A DNA stretch of 64,000 bases. Source: Ilyonectria destructans. Its lineage: Eukaryota; Ascomycota; Sordariomycetes; Hypocreales; Nectriaceae. Both the position numbers and the translations under genes were made by a program. Shown piece by piece: positions 11,142 to 21,614 of this stretch (position 1 is its first letter; each line of letters begins with the position of its first letter). The stretch covers positions 5,208,001-5,272,000 of the forward strand of contig JAHEWK010000002.1 of assembly GCA_020740775.1 (NCBI GenBank), read 5' to 3'. The notes beneath the pieces are model-generated. The model did no database searches, was not told the origin of the DNA, and saw only the letters and a program-made list of their open reading frames with translations.

Positions 11142-12263
11142 CTAAACCGTCTTAAGAAGCTGGATAATCCAATCTACCGCCTGCCTGCTCTCCTTCACGC
11201 CGAACCTATACGCCATTGGAAAGCAGTGCATTTGCCCGTGCCATGAGAGCCACTCTCCTTCAATGCCCGCTTGCTTACACTTTTCACGAAAAGCGACAGC
11301 TTCCGGTGCCAAAACGTCGTATGATCCGGTGATCCCGTGGATCTTGACACCATGTCGAACCAAAGGTCGGAGGTCTGCATGAATTGGAGAGACTCGGGGA
11401 TCCTCGAAACTCCAATCCTGACGGGGGTGATAGCCGTTTACTGCAGGCTCCGTAGCATCACTGGACTCCCTCGCGACCGGACCGGGACACCAAGTAGATG
11501 CTGTAGAATTGATGAAGGAGTGTGACAGGATAGGATCGACCTTGTCCATCTGCTTAATCTCAGGGGCTTCGTGACGAAGATCCGTAGTAGGGCTAATGGC
11601 TAGGATCGCCGCGGGCGGTTTCACCGTCTCGTCCATCCACGTAAGCAGCGTCCATGTCACCAAGGACAAGGCCAGGTTTCCTCCCGAACTGTCTCCGGCC
11701 ACTACCACGATCTCTCCAGCTTCCGTGGACTGCCGCATCAATTCCTTATATACCTTCTCTATTCGAGGGTAGGCAACTGAGACGGGATTCTTCGGTGCCA
11801 ACGGATAAGAAATGAGGGTGACTTTAGTGTCGGGCAATTCGCAGACGAGATTGGCACAGAAAGCCCAGTGGTTATCGGTCGGTGGCATTTGCCATCCTCC
11901 GCCCGCAAAGTAGAGAATCCTGCGACGGTGGCCTTTGGCTTTATCATTACCATGCTGCGAGGACTCGGACTTTTGGGTCAAGTCATACACCCAAACGCCA
12001 TCGGATTCAGTCTCATGAACGTGGCATTTTTTCTTCGTGTTGTGAGGCTCGGTCAATCGAGTAGACTCCGGGGCCTCGTGTTTGGCTTTGGCTAATGCAG
12101 GCTTGAATGGTCTCAAGGCGGCGTATAGCAGGCGGGTCGCCAGATATCTTTCGCTGCGCTCATGGACCGTAAGTCTTGAGGAGTGAGCTGCGGCGCCGGG
12201 TGACTGCATCTCTGTGGCCGTGATATGGGGATCATCTTGACCATCATGGGCGGTCGTGCTCAT
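11142..12263 (-). CDS. alpha/beta hydrolase, hormone-sensitive-lipase-like
   Basis: Single exon, 373 residues, no signal peptide. The nucleophile elbow is GDSSGGN at 190-196 (Ser192), the acid is in GSYDVLAP (Asp316) and the histidine in WHGQMHCFP (His346), the order and spacing of the alpha/beta-hydrolase-3 (HSL-like) family. The oxyanion motif, usually HGGG, reads FAGGGW at 119-124, so the His is replaced by Ala. Fungal members hydrolyse acyl esters or lactones of small molecules. The first 110 residues are poorly conserved and charged. Three bZIP-type TGACGTC elements lie 180-260 bases upstream. Confidence 0.85.
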   Translation of the reverse strand: MSTTAHDGQDDPHITATEMQSPGAAAHSSRLTVHERSERYLATRLLYAALRPFKPALAKAKHEAPESTRLTEPHNTKKKCHVHETESDGVWVYDLTQKSESSQHGNDKAKGHRRRILYFAGGGWQMPPTDNHWAFCANLVCELPDTKVTLISYPLAPKNPVSVAYPRIEKVYKELMRQSTEAGEIVVVAGDSSGGNLALSLVTWTLLTWMDETVKPPAAILAISPTTDLRHEAPEIKQMDKVDPILSHSFINSTASTWCPGPVARESSDATEPAVNGYHPRQDWSFEDPRVSPIHADLRPLVRHGVKIHGITGSYDVLAPEAVAFREKCKQAGIEGEWLSWHGQMHCFPMAYRFGVKESRQAVDWIIQLLKTV

Positions 12264-13109
12264 TTGGCGGCGTTGTCAGGTGAAGTGATCCAAGATGTGA
12301 CCTTGGAAGAGTTGTATTTGATAGGTTAAATCCCGCTGCAGTGTTTTTCTTTCTGTCGATGACTAACACAACCTTCGAGATCGTCGTTTCTGCGCTGTGG
12401 ACAGGATCTTTACCTTGGCCTGATGAGCGCTAAGAGTCCACGACGTCATGAGCCGCCTGACGTCATTAGCAGAAATGGCATGTTCTGATAAGAGATAACC
12501 TAAACACAGACACATATGACGTCTCTCTCTAAATGTTCCCAGGAACAGATTTGACGAGACACTGTATAATATCGCTGTACCCTATTTCGCTGTCTCAACT
12601 GATATCAAATTTTGTCATGTCTGCACTACTACCTTGATTACATCCAGCGGGGATTATTTCAATTTAACACCTCTTGCCTACCGATTTGCTTTTGTCAACG
12701 ATGATGTTCATTATTGTAGCTGATGAACGCTAGCACGTCGTTTTCCCAAATGATCCTCCCCCCCGAGAGCGGTCGTTCAAAATCGTATCATGGCAGGAAA
12801 CATCTTGGGGACTGTGCGAAGTACGACATAACAGAGCCTTTTTGCAAGTATATCCTCGCTCGACGATGCGTATTCTGCAGTCATAATGCCTGCAAATGGG
12901 AATATTTCAAGGATATCGGAGAATCTGATTTGAACGTTTCGCAAATTGCAAGCATGACTAATTGTGTTCGAATTTCAATACGGAATTAGAAATCGACAAC
13001 GTTAGTCCGATGTAGAACTGGCACCCATGTCATCATTTACTATTCTTTGGTCAGCAAACAACAAATCGTCATCACCTCTGCCAAGCTCTATCGTCGAAGT
13101 AATCAAAGC
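12264..13109. other. intergenic region upstream of hydrolase
   Basis: Contains the TGACGTC elements at 12442-12523 (separate entry). No coding sequence is supported. Confidence 0.5.
12442..12523. promoter_or_regulatory. three CRE/bZIP-type elements
   Basis: GACGTCA at 12442-12448, a full palindrome TGACGTCA at 12458-12465 and TGACGTC at 12517-12523. ATF/CREB-type bZIP factors bind this core. They lie upstream of the hydrolase start at 12263. Regulation is inferred from the motif only. Confidence 0.4.
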
Positions 13110-14273
13110 AGTCCCCCTTGGTTCGAAGTCGTGATTCTCTACCTAAGCTTTGGCCACTTTGCAGGAGACGTGATTCAGATAGGATTCAGCGCCATCCGTG
13201 TCATTTCCAAAATGGGGGAACACACTGGAAAGCTTCGAATCCTACTCAAGCCGCCTAAAATCCATAATCATTAACGATTTAAACGGTGAGTTAGTCTACG
13301 ACTCACCCATCCTGGAAAATTTTGAAGGCTTTCTTATTTTTTTTACCCACAGATCAAGCGGCCAGGAATAATTCTATGAATAGGCACTTAGCCTTGACGT
13401 TGACGTCCGTTTGAATATTCGAGTTTCCGAGTATTTTGAAGATCGTGATTCCGCCGGTGTCATTGTTGGCAACGAAAAGAATACGAGCAGACCACCATTG
13501 TATGCGATGGTGTACACAGTTACGGTCGCCGTCACGTCGTGGGAGCCCAGCAAATGCCGCAGATGAGTTGCTTCGCCGCATACCGGCCTTGGTTCCCACT
13601 CGAGCGATTGGTTAACAATCCTGTCACAAAACATCTAGCTGAGTTCAAGGAAGAGCGAATATTCACCTGCGTTGGAAGGGACACACATACTAACCTCGTG
13701 GCCTTACCCAAGCCTCAAGGGCCCGTGGTGTTCGTGACGCACAAGGTGATATCTCTCCACAGCGCTGGGAAATTCTTAACTGACCGATCCAGGAAGATGA
13801 CGATGGATTATCCGAGTCATGGAGTCGCAAGGGGAATATGAAGGATATGCTCCAAAATGTTGAGAACTGGTATCTCATCTGCCGCGCTGCTGTTGAAGCC
13901 GTTTCCGAGGAATGTCTGATTGATTGGAAGCTGTTGTGGCGGGATACATTAAGAAAGTGGGTGTCTGGCAAGGGCCGTGTTGTTCTCACAGGAGATGCAG
14001 CGCATCCTCACCTGCCGACTTCTGGCATTGGAGGTGTACAGGCAATCGAAGTGCATTGGTGGCAGTTTTGGACGCACTTGGAAACAAGACAGACTGGGAA
14101 GCAGTCAGGAAGGATCCTTCCGTCATGAAGATGCCCCAACCCACGTGGATTTATGGCCAGGATGCTGAACAATACGCATACAACCGACTGCAAGAAGCGG
14201 TCGATAGTGTGGAAAACGGAACCAAGTTTCATTGGACAAATACACCTCCAGGCCGCGTACATGAAGACTAGAC
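13110..14273 (+). pseudogene. FAD-dependent monooxygenase (salicylate-hydroxylase-like), frameshifted
   Basis: Family blocks appear in order but in shifting frames: WFEVVIL and GDVIQIGFSAIRVISKMG (~13120-13215), then +1 to SYSSRLKSIIINDLNG (~13230), then VSEYFEDRDSAG and VIVGNEKN (~13420-13480), another shift to TTIVCDGVHSYGRR (~13492), a good intron at 13746-13794, GRVVLTGDAAHPHLPTSGIG (13975-14034), and a third shift near 14052 to ALVAVLDALG and PTWIYGQDAEQYAYN, ending at the TAG before 14274. The GDAAHP motif binds FAD ribityl in group A flavin hydroxylases. The N-terminal GxGxxG is not recognisable. At least three frame breaks and a lost start make this a pseudogene. Confidence 0.8.
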
Positions 14274-15626
14274 TGTTGAGATGATGATGGCACTTGAGAA
14301 GGCTGATGTCGAAGAGCAATTCTGCAAAGTTGCCAGCCTGTAAGTCTTAACAGCTGGGAAGCAGACTGTGCTCGCATTGCATGAGAAATTCCAAGGCTTC
14401 TCTGCGGGAATTCTGAATTACTGGACCTCGGGTCGAATGGAAAACACAACTCCATAGGTTACTAAATTGACATACTTTCGCCATGTTTAACGCACGTGTA
14501 ATCACATTGGCGACATGAGGTCTGCACTCAGCGTTACAGTCACAACATCAAAACCGGTTAACTTCGGCGCTACAATGGAGAATCCGATCCATCCCCTGTT
14601 TGCGAGAATACTTGGAAAATTTTCCTGGCATTATGAGACCACAACGTCGTCTCGTGCATCGCAGATGTCACCACCACACCATGATTGACCGAGCTGGACC
14701 TTTCTTGGCAGGCTTTAGATTGCTCTCCCCGCACGATAGCCTCCGCACAAAGTCCCAAGCTTTTTTCCCCATGGGGAGCACTAATTAAAGTCGCTCCGAC
14801 TCGGCGGCCGAGATCAGCAGCTTACCCATGGAAGCGCATATAGTAGACACCCTGCTATCCAATGGGATTGATCCTTTGTCGCCACATGGGGGAGGGAAAT
14901 AAATCTCACGGCCGAGTAGTGACGTAATTGCGCCGAGAAGTGAGCTCACGAGAAATGGTATGTTAGCTACAGCAGGGCCTTCTGGTGTGGCGTCATGGAT
15001 CTCGGCTGTCCAAAACGGGAAAACATCAGGGACGATCCGTCCGTACCTGATCTTCATGCCACGGTAGGATCTTAGCTCCAGTTTACGCTCTGATGTCTTT
15101 CAATGCCCGTTAGTTTTGCCAGAGGGATGTGGCTGCTTCTTTAACCTTAACACGAGGTGCATGGACGTACATAGTCGTTTACTGTATTTGCGGATTCGGC
15201 ATTTAATAACTGAGACTCCTTTTCCAGCATGCACTCTGTTCTTTCTTCACCCCGCTGTGAGAATGTTTGGACCCCTGCTGGTGTGGCTAGTTATGCCTGC
15301 CATTTTCGGTCCATCGTCAATCTAGCGTGCGTATCATTCAATCCCCGGACCGACGGAAAAAAAGGTTATGCATATTGTCCGGACCGAATCCACAGTAGGG
15401 GTGCATTCGAGTGCGTTGGCGGCGGAGACTCCGCCTCGGTAAAGTAGTATCGTCATCTTCACAGCGGAAACTCCGCCCTTGCTCAGGTAGTATCGTCACC
15501 TTTGTAGAACCAAAGCGCCGACAAACCGCCTTGTCAACCACAGACTTGAGTATATAATGATGGTAAATAGTGCACGCAGGAGATGGATTCCCCAGAAGCG
15601 CTCATCAGTTTCCTTCCTTTGCAGAC
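14274..15626. other. intergenic region containing the glucosidase promoter
   Basis: No gene supported. A minus-strand open frame at 14785-15057 has no recognisable domain. The right end holds a duplicated promoter module (15421-15499) and a TATA box, TATATAAT, at 15551-15558, 69 bases upstream of the chosen start codon. Confidence 0.5.
15421..15499 (+). promoter_or_regulatory. duplicated palindromic operator in glucosidase promoter
   Basis: Two modules 42-43 bases apart. Module 1 has the perfect palindrome GGCGGAGACTCCGCC (15421-15435) followed by GTAGTATCGTCA. Module 2 has GCGGAAACTCCGC (15464-15476) followed by GTAGTATCGTCA. The CGG-N5-CCG inverted triplets are of the type bound by Zn2Cys6 dimers. 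AmyR-type starch regulators usually bind CGGN8(C/A)GG, so this layout differs and may belong to another regulator. Confidence 0.6.
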
Positions 15627-18600
15627 ATGTTTCTGAAGAACATTCTTACTTCGGCTGCAGCTCTGAGCAGCACTGTCTTTGCCCAGAGTAAAGCTGGTGT
15701 CGAAGATCTCAACGACCCCGGCAATGACCTCTACGCGAAGGACCTCTCCAAATGCCCTGGTTACAAAGCCACGAAGCATTGGAAGACTCGGTCTGGTTTC
15801 TACGCCGACTTGTCTCTGGCGGGCGAGGCTTGCAATGTCTTCGGGACTGACCTTCCAAACCTCAAGTTAGAGGTTGAGTACCAGACCGAGGACCGGCTGC
15901 ATGTGAAGATCCTGGATACCAACAACACTGTCTACCAGGTTCCCGACAGTGTCTTCCCGCGTCCGGGCTTCGGTCAATGGCGCTCTCCAAAGGACTCCAA
16001 CCTCAAGTTCGGCTTCACTGCCGATCCTTTCTCCTTCACGGTCTCCCGGTCTGATACGGGAGAAGTGCTCTTTGACACCACGGGCAATAAGCTCGTGTTC
16101 GAGAGCCAGTATGTCTACCTCAAGACACACCTCCCACAGAGTCCCCACTTGTATGGGCTAGGCGAGCACAGCGACTCGTTCATGCTCAACACGACCAACT
16201 ACACCAGAACCATCTACACGCGTGATTCGTACGGCACGCCTCAGGGACAGAACCTCTACAGTGCTCATCCCATCTACTTCGACCACAGGGATACTGGCAC
16301 CCACGGAGTCTTCCTGCTCAATTCCAACGGCATGGATATTTTTATCGACAACAAAGACGGGGATCAGTTCCTCGAGTACAATATCAACGGCGGCGTTCTC
16401 GACTTTTACTTCATTGCTGGGCCCTCTCCCCGGGATGTCGCTCAGCAGTACGCCGAGATTACGCAATTGCCGCTCATGACACCGTACTGGGGCCTCGGGT
16501 TCCACCAGTGCAGGTACGGCTACCGAGACGTCTACGAGGTTGCGGCTGTTGTCGCCAATTATTCATCCCATGATATTCCCCTCGAGACAATGTGGACTGA
16601 TATCGACTATATGGATCGTCGCCGCGTCTTCACCATCGACCCGGAAAGGTTCCCGGCTGATCTGTACAAGGATCTTGTGGACACGATCCATGCAAGAGAT
16701 CAGCACTACATCGTCATGGTCGATCCCGCCGTCTTCTACAAGGAATCCAATCCGGCGCTCGACGCAGGCCTGAAGTACGATACGTTCATGAAGAACCCCG
16801 ATGGCACCAACTATGAGGGCGTTGTCTGGGCAGGTCCGAGTTACTTCCCTGACTGGTTCAATCCCAAGTCTCAGCAATATTGGTCCGAGCAGTTCCTAGG
16901 GTTCTTTGACGGAGTCCACGGACCGGACATCGATGCCTTGTGGATTGACATGAACGAGCCGGCAAATTTCTACAACCGTCCATACCCTGGGAACAACACT
17001 ACGCCGGAGAAATTTGCCGAAGTAGACGGAGACCCTCCTATTCCGCCACCAGTCAGAGACGGTCCGGACGCTCCTATTCCCGGCTTCCCAGACAGCCTTC
17101 AGCCAAACTTTGCTTCTAATGAGGCCGTCAAACGCGAGGATGCTGCTGTGCAGAGCTATCATACTCCATCTCGCGCCCGTGACACCCGAGGTGCCGGTCA
17201 TTGGCGTTCGAGCAAGCGCCAACCCAGTCAAGGCATCTTCAGTCGCTCAAAGCCTCAGTGGCAGAACGGCAAACGAAGTGGCTCTGGCTGTGGGCCCAAA
17301 GAATGCAAGGGTCTTCCCAACCGCGACCTGATCCGAACTCCGTACATGATTCAGAACGGTGCTGGCGCAACACTTTCCGATAGCACTGTCGACACGGATC
17401 TGGTCCAGAGTGGCGGTTATGTCCAGTTGGACACACATAATTTGTACGGCGCCATGATGTCGACGCATTCGCACAACGCCATGCGTGCCAGACGTCCAGA
17501 CGACCGCGCCCTTGTCATCACAAGGAGCACATTCGCTGGCTCCGGCAAGGACGTGTCTCATTGGCTTGGAGGTAAGACAGACAACTTTGGCCCTATTATG
17601 GTAAAGAACTAATCGTTCTGTAGATAACATTTCTGGCTGGCTCTGGTATCGTCTATCCATCAGCCAGGTCCTACAATTTGCGTCTTTATACCAGATCCCC
17701 GTCGTTGGCCCTGACGTTTGCGGCTTCGGTGGCAATGTTACTGAGACTCTCTGCGCGAGGTAATATTTGCAACGTCCTTTAGAGCTTGTATCCAGCTAAC
17801 GCATCAAATTAGATGGGCATCACTTGGATCCTTCTATACCTTCTTCCGGAACCACGCTGAGATCACTTCCACGTCACAAGAGTTCTATCGCTGGCCATCT
17901 GTTGCCCAAGCCGCCCGCAAAGGCATTGCTATCCGATACCAACTTCGTATGTTGCTCACGGGATCTAAGGCCTATGAATTTTGGTTACTAACATCGCGCA
18001 GTTGACTACATCTACACGGCCATCTACAAACAGAATCAGACCGGCACCCCGACACTGAACCCTATGTTCTTCAACTACCCCAACGACCCCAACTCCTTCT
18101 CCATCGACCTGCAGTTCTTTTACGGTGATGGAATCCTCGTAAGCCCCGTCACAGAGGAGAATAGCACCAGCCTCAGCTACTATTTGCCCGACGACATCTT
18201 CTATGAATGGGGCACGGGCAAACCGGTCCGCGGGCGGGGCGAATACGTCTCCGCCGAGGTTGGCCTCACAGACATCACGATCCACTACAAAGGCGGTATC
18301 GTGTATCCTCAGCGCATCGAGAGCGCCAATACTACCACAGCTCTGCGCACGAAGGGCTTCAACATCGTCGTCGCCCCTGGTCTAGATGGTACTGCCGAGG
18401 GCTCACTGTATCTCGACGACGGCAAGTCTGTTGTGCCGGATGCTGTGTCGGAGATCGACTTCAAATACGCCAACGGCAAGTTTAGCATGACTGGTTCTTT
18501 CGAGTATGACGCTGGTGTCAGCATTGAGGCCATCACTGTGCTCGGTGTTAAGTCTAAGCCGAGGGGTATTAAGAATGCGGAATATGATGCGAAGAACAGG

Positions 18601-18660
18601 AAACTGGTTCTTCATGTCGATGTGCCTTTGACAAGAAAGTACAAGACACGCATTCTATAG
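15627..18660 (+). CDS. agdC: secreted GH31 alpha/beta-glucosidase, AgdC-like
   Basis: Four exons (15627..17571, 17624..17759, 17813..17946, 18002..18660; introns 52, 53 and 55 bases) give 957 residues. I chose the ATG at 15627 because it begins a signal peptide ([19 protein letters not shown]); the upstream in-frame ATG at 15570 adds a non-hydrophobic leader. GH31 landmarks: [36 protein letters not shown] block, nucleophile Asp441 in [11 protein letters not shown], acid/base Asp649 in HWLGDNISGW, and C-terminal beta domains. Many NxS/T sites fit secretion. Such enzymes release glucose from malto-oligosaccharides. The closest family I recall is Aspergillus AgdC (about 880 residues); extra length lies in a Pro/Arg/Ser-rich insert at about 460-570. 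The codon for Asp649 is split by intron 1. Confidence 0.93.
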
Positions 18661-20759
18661 ATTAGGGCGGAGTATGATACTGCCTTGGATCTATTCCATA
18701 CCTAATTGAGACGAATATTGTGCTACAGACTCTCATGTGGATACATTATAATTGCAGATTTCGACGCCTTCCAAATTCTTTGTCCGCTTTCGCTAACGCC
18801 TTTCTGTTTCTTTCCCTACACATGCGTGCTTTCTTAGCGAGTGCCTAGCGAGTGCGGTGGGACAATCAGTCTCTCCCGGATAACAGTGAAGGAACTGGGG
18901 TGTCCAACTCTCAATCACAACCGGGTCTCGCAACATTTTGTCGAATTCTTCCGACTCGCGTATTTTGCAGTAGTTGGAGTCTCGACAGCCGAAAATTGGC
19001 AGCATCAAGCTGTGATCTCATCGAGCAATGTCGTTGTGTTCGAGAGTTGGCCCGTGGAGAATACGCTCCGTTGTGTATCCGTTGTTGTCAAGTAGGATGA
19101 TCGAGATCACCTTCGGTCGGAAGCCGGCCATCGCCAACTCCCCATTATAAAGTCCGCCATAGTTAGCCCTCGTTTCATCGTAAAATGATTTAGCCAGTAG
19201 CGTGATGAAAGCCTACTTAAGTGAGCAATAGCATCCAGGATCAAAGCGTTGCGACCACATACCGTTGCATTCCAGTGTTGTGATATCTGGTTCACCTCAT
19301 CCGAAAGCCCGTAGCGTTGCGAAAGCCCGTTAAACAAATGCGCCCCATCGCGTGATGATGACAGGGCACTCGTGATCGACTCTACCGCTTCATTTTCTTC
19401 AGCTTCATGCCCTGTATTCGTGATCTCCCTATTCAAGAAAACGGTGTCTATCCTGCTGCCGTCCACGAAGATATCTGGAGATCCATGGGGATGAACAGGT
19501 AGACTGGGTGTCTAGTCTGGATGCTCTGTTCAGAGAGAAAATCAATATCTTTGGCGAATGCTCCATCGTCGGTAAGAAATACGGATGCCCTCCTCACCGG
19601 CTCCAACATTGCTTGGAATAATGTAAGATCCCAACCGTCGTCCCCCCATTTCCAGCTACGTCAAACCCCGAGGATTGAAAAGTGCCGGTTTAGTAATGCA
19701 CAAGACCTGGATCTCCAAAACGCCAATTACTTCCTTAGATGTTCGCAGAATCGTTTTAATCATGACAAGTTCTCGGACGGCAACTTATTTAAGAGAAGTT
19801 GGTTGCTTCCTACCTTGGCCGAAAACCACCAAGAATCGATGAATAGGTTAGCTGCAGTCTCGGCTGGCTGCGGGTTTTGAATTAGCCGAGCCTGTCCACA
19901 GATCTGTAGCAACCAGATCAGTTCAGTTCACCATTCGTCGAATTTTGCGGCCCAGGTATCAAAGCTTTCGGGGCGAACAGTAGCCGATCCCGCTTTCTCG
20001 GCCCTGAGCCGACACGCGCTCGCTGTGCATAATGCGGCTGGTGAATCTCGTCTACTCTCCGGTATCGGTGTTTGTGAGTTACTCCGAGGCCCACCGTCTG
20101 GAGTATGATAAGAGTTTTTACCTGTTTTCTTATATCGTGGCATGGGGGAGTGATTGTGAGCATGGAAGGCGAAGGGGAGTTGGGTGAAGATAACGGATGA
20201 TGTGACACCCTTTGAGGCCACATTCTCGGATGTTCGGCTGATCAAAAGATGGAACATGCGTTCAGCTGACAAGGGGTGGAAGGGGGCAGGGGAAGGAATA
20301 CGAGAGAATTGCCTTCCTGTGGTGCAGGAACAGGCACCAACCAACCTCGGCATCTTATTAATTCATACCCGCTTAGGCGTTTAAATGCCTTGTCCGGACT
20401 GGATTTTCTTGTCTAATAGATAATGAAAATGTATTCTAAGTGGTTTATAGAAAATGCAGGAAGAGATACACAATCTATGACTGAATCCATTTCTACTATT
20501 AGTTGCTTTTACTTTTGTTGGCTTAGTACCAGCTGTAGCAAAGGTTCCATACAGCCTCACAGATCAATTAGGAAGGTGCTCTAGCTCTAGCCACTCAGAA
20601 ATCTCTACAGCTTCATAAAACCCTCAAGATATCAGCAGGCTCGACTTAGGACATTTGTCTTGGATTCTTCACGCTCCAGGTTACAAATTCTACATCCTCC
20701 CCTTGTCACATCTACACATTCCCAATCCCGCAAGTCTTTTAAATCACACTCGAGTCCCT
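18661..20759. other. intergenic region, 2.1 kb, possible gene scrap on minus strand
   Basis: A minus-strand frame at 19466-19107 (119 residues, with QHWNATVCGRNALILDAIAH) and a second minus-strand frame just upstream (~19640-19450, with DLTLFQAMLEP) read like coding sequence but match no family I can name and are broken by stops. Probably a decayed gene. The rest shows nothing. Confidence 0.35.
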
Positions 20760-21200
20760 ATGCTCCCCCTTCAACTTCTTGCCACCGCTGTCCTCCCCCT
20801 CGTCATGGCGACCTCATCCACTACACCGCCTGAACGGGATATTGGCACACCAGGTTTTGCTCCAGAGGGCACTCGACATATCAGCATGTGGACCGATGAC
20901 ACGCACCAGAAGACTATGGTCAAATTCCTCAATGTCCCTAATACCTATGACTTGACCGACATCAAACATGTGGACCACATCGGCATGTTTTACACGTTTA
21001 AGAACGGAGATACCTGGTTGACTTTGAACGACAAACGCCTTTTCCTTACCCCAGATATGGGCGAGCCCGACATTCAGCGAGGTTCTGAGGACACCGAGGA
21101 CTGGCCCATAATGAGCCCCGAAGAACTCAAGGAGGTTCTTGCGAAGCATCCCTCTTACGAGGAGCTTGATGCTATCTGGCAAGAGGTCCAGGCGAGATGA
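20760..21200 (+). CDS. small secreted protein, function unknown
   Basis: Single exon of 146 residues from the ATG at 20760. That start gives a clean signal peptide (MLPLQLLATAVLPLVMATS); the upstream in-frame ATG at 20655 adds 35 residues resembling 5' UTR. The mature part is acidic, has no cysteine, and contains GTRHISMWTDDTHQKTMVKF, YDLTDIKHVDHIGMFYTFKN and a C-terminal MSPEELKEVLAKHPSYEELD helix. No family recognised. A small secreted fungal protein of this kind could act outside the cell. Confidence 0.6.
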   Translation: MLPLQLLATAVLPLVMATSSTTPPERDIGTPGFAPEGTRHISMWTDDTHQKTMVKFLNVPNTYDLTDIKHVDHIGMFYTFKNGDTWLTLNDKRLFLTPDMGEPDIQRGSEDTEDWPIMSPEELKEVLAKHPSYEELDAIWQEVQAR

Positions 21201-21614
21201 CGTGCCATGAACCCCATTATGGCACTCACTTGAAAGTTCACTAGCTCATTTCATACTCGAGGCTGGCACTGAAACTATCAATTGTCGACCTTGCAATGAT
21301 TGTTACCGTTGCAGCAACAATGTTCCGACTGATCCGTAGCGATTGGGCGATTGTTATTACTGATTGTCCATAGATTGCCAGTGATCAAGCCAATACACTG
21401 ATTAATCGCCGATAAAGTATGCGTTCCATAAGCACCAACACTGCCAGCCACAGAGCTTTGGCCTCAACATGTGAAAACAATTGACGATACCCAAAACAGA
21501 CTGTTTTTCCCTATCTTCATTCCAAGTTCGCTTCTGCTGCCATCCGCTCAACTCTTTTTATACTTTTTCTCCCATCCAGGGTCGCGCGTCCATTTCCCGC
21601 CAGCTGCTGTTCTG
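21201..21614. other. intergenic region
   Basis: No features seen beyond the presumed promoter of the HeLo-type gene to the right. Confidence 0.4.

Noticed and set aside
14785..15057. Minus-strand frame of 90 residues before the glucosidase promoter
   Set aside because: No recognisable family, no upstream exons found; length is compatible with chance.
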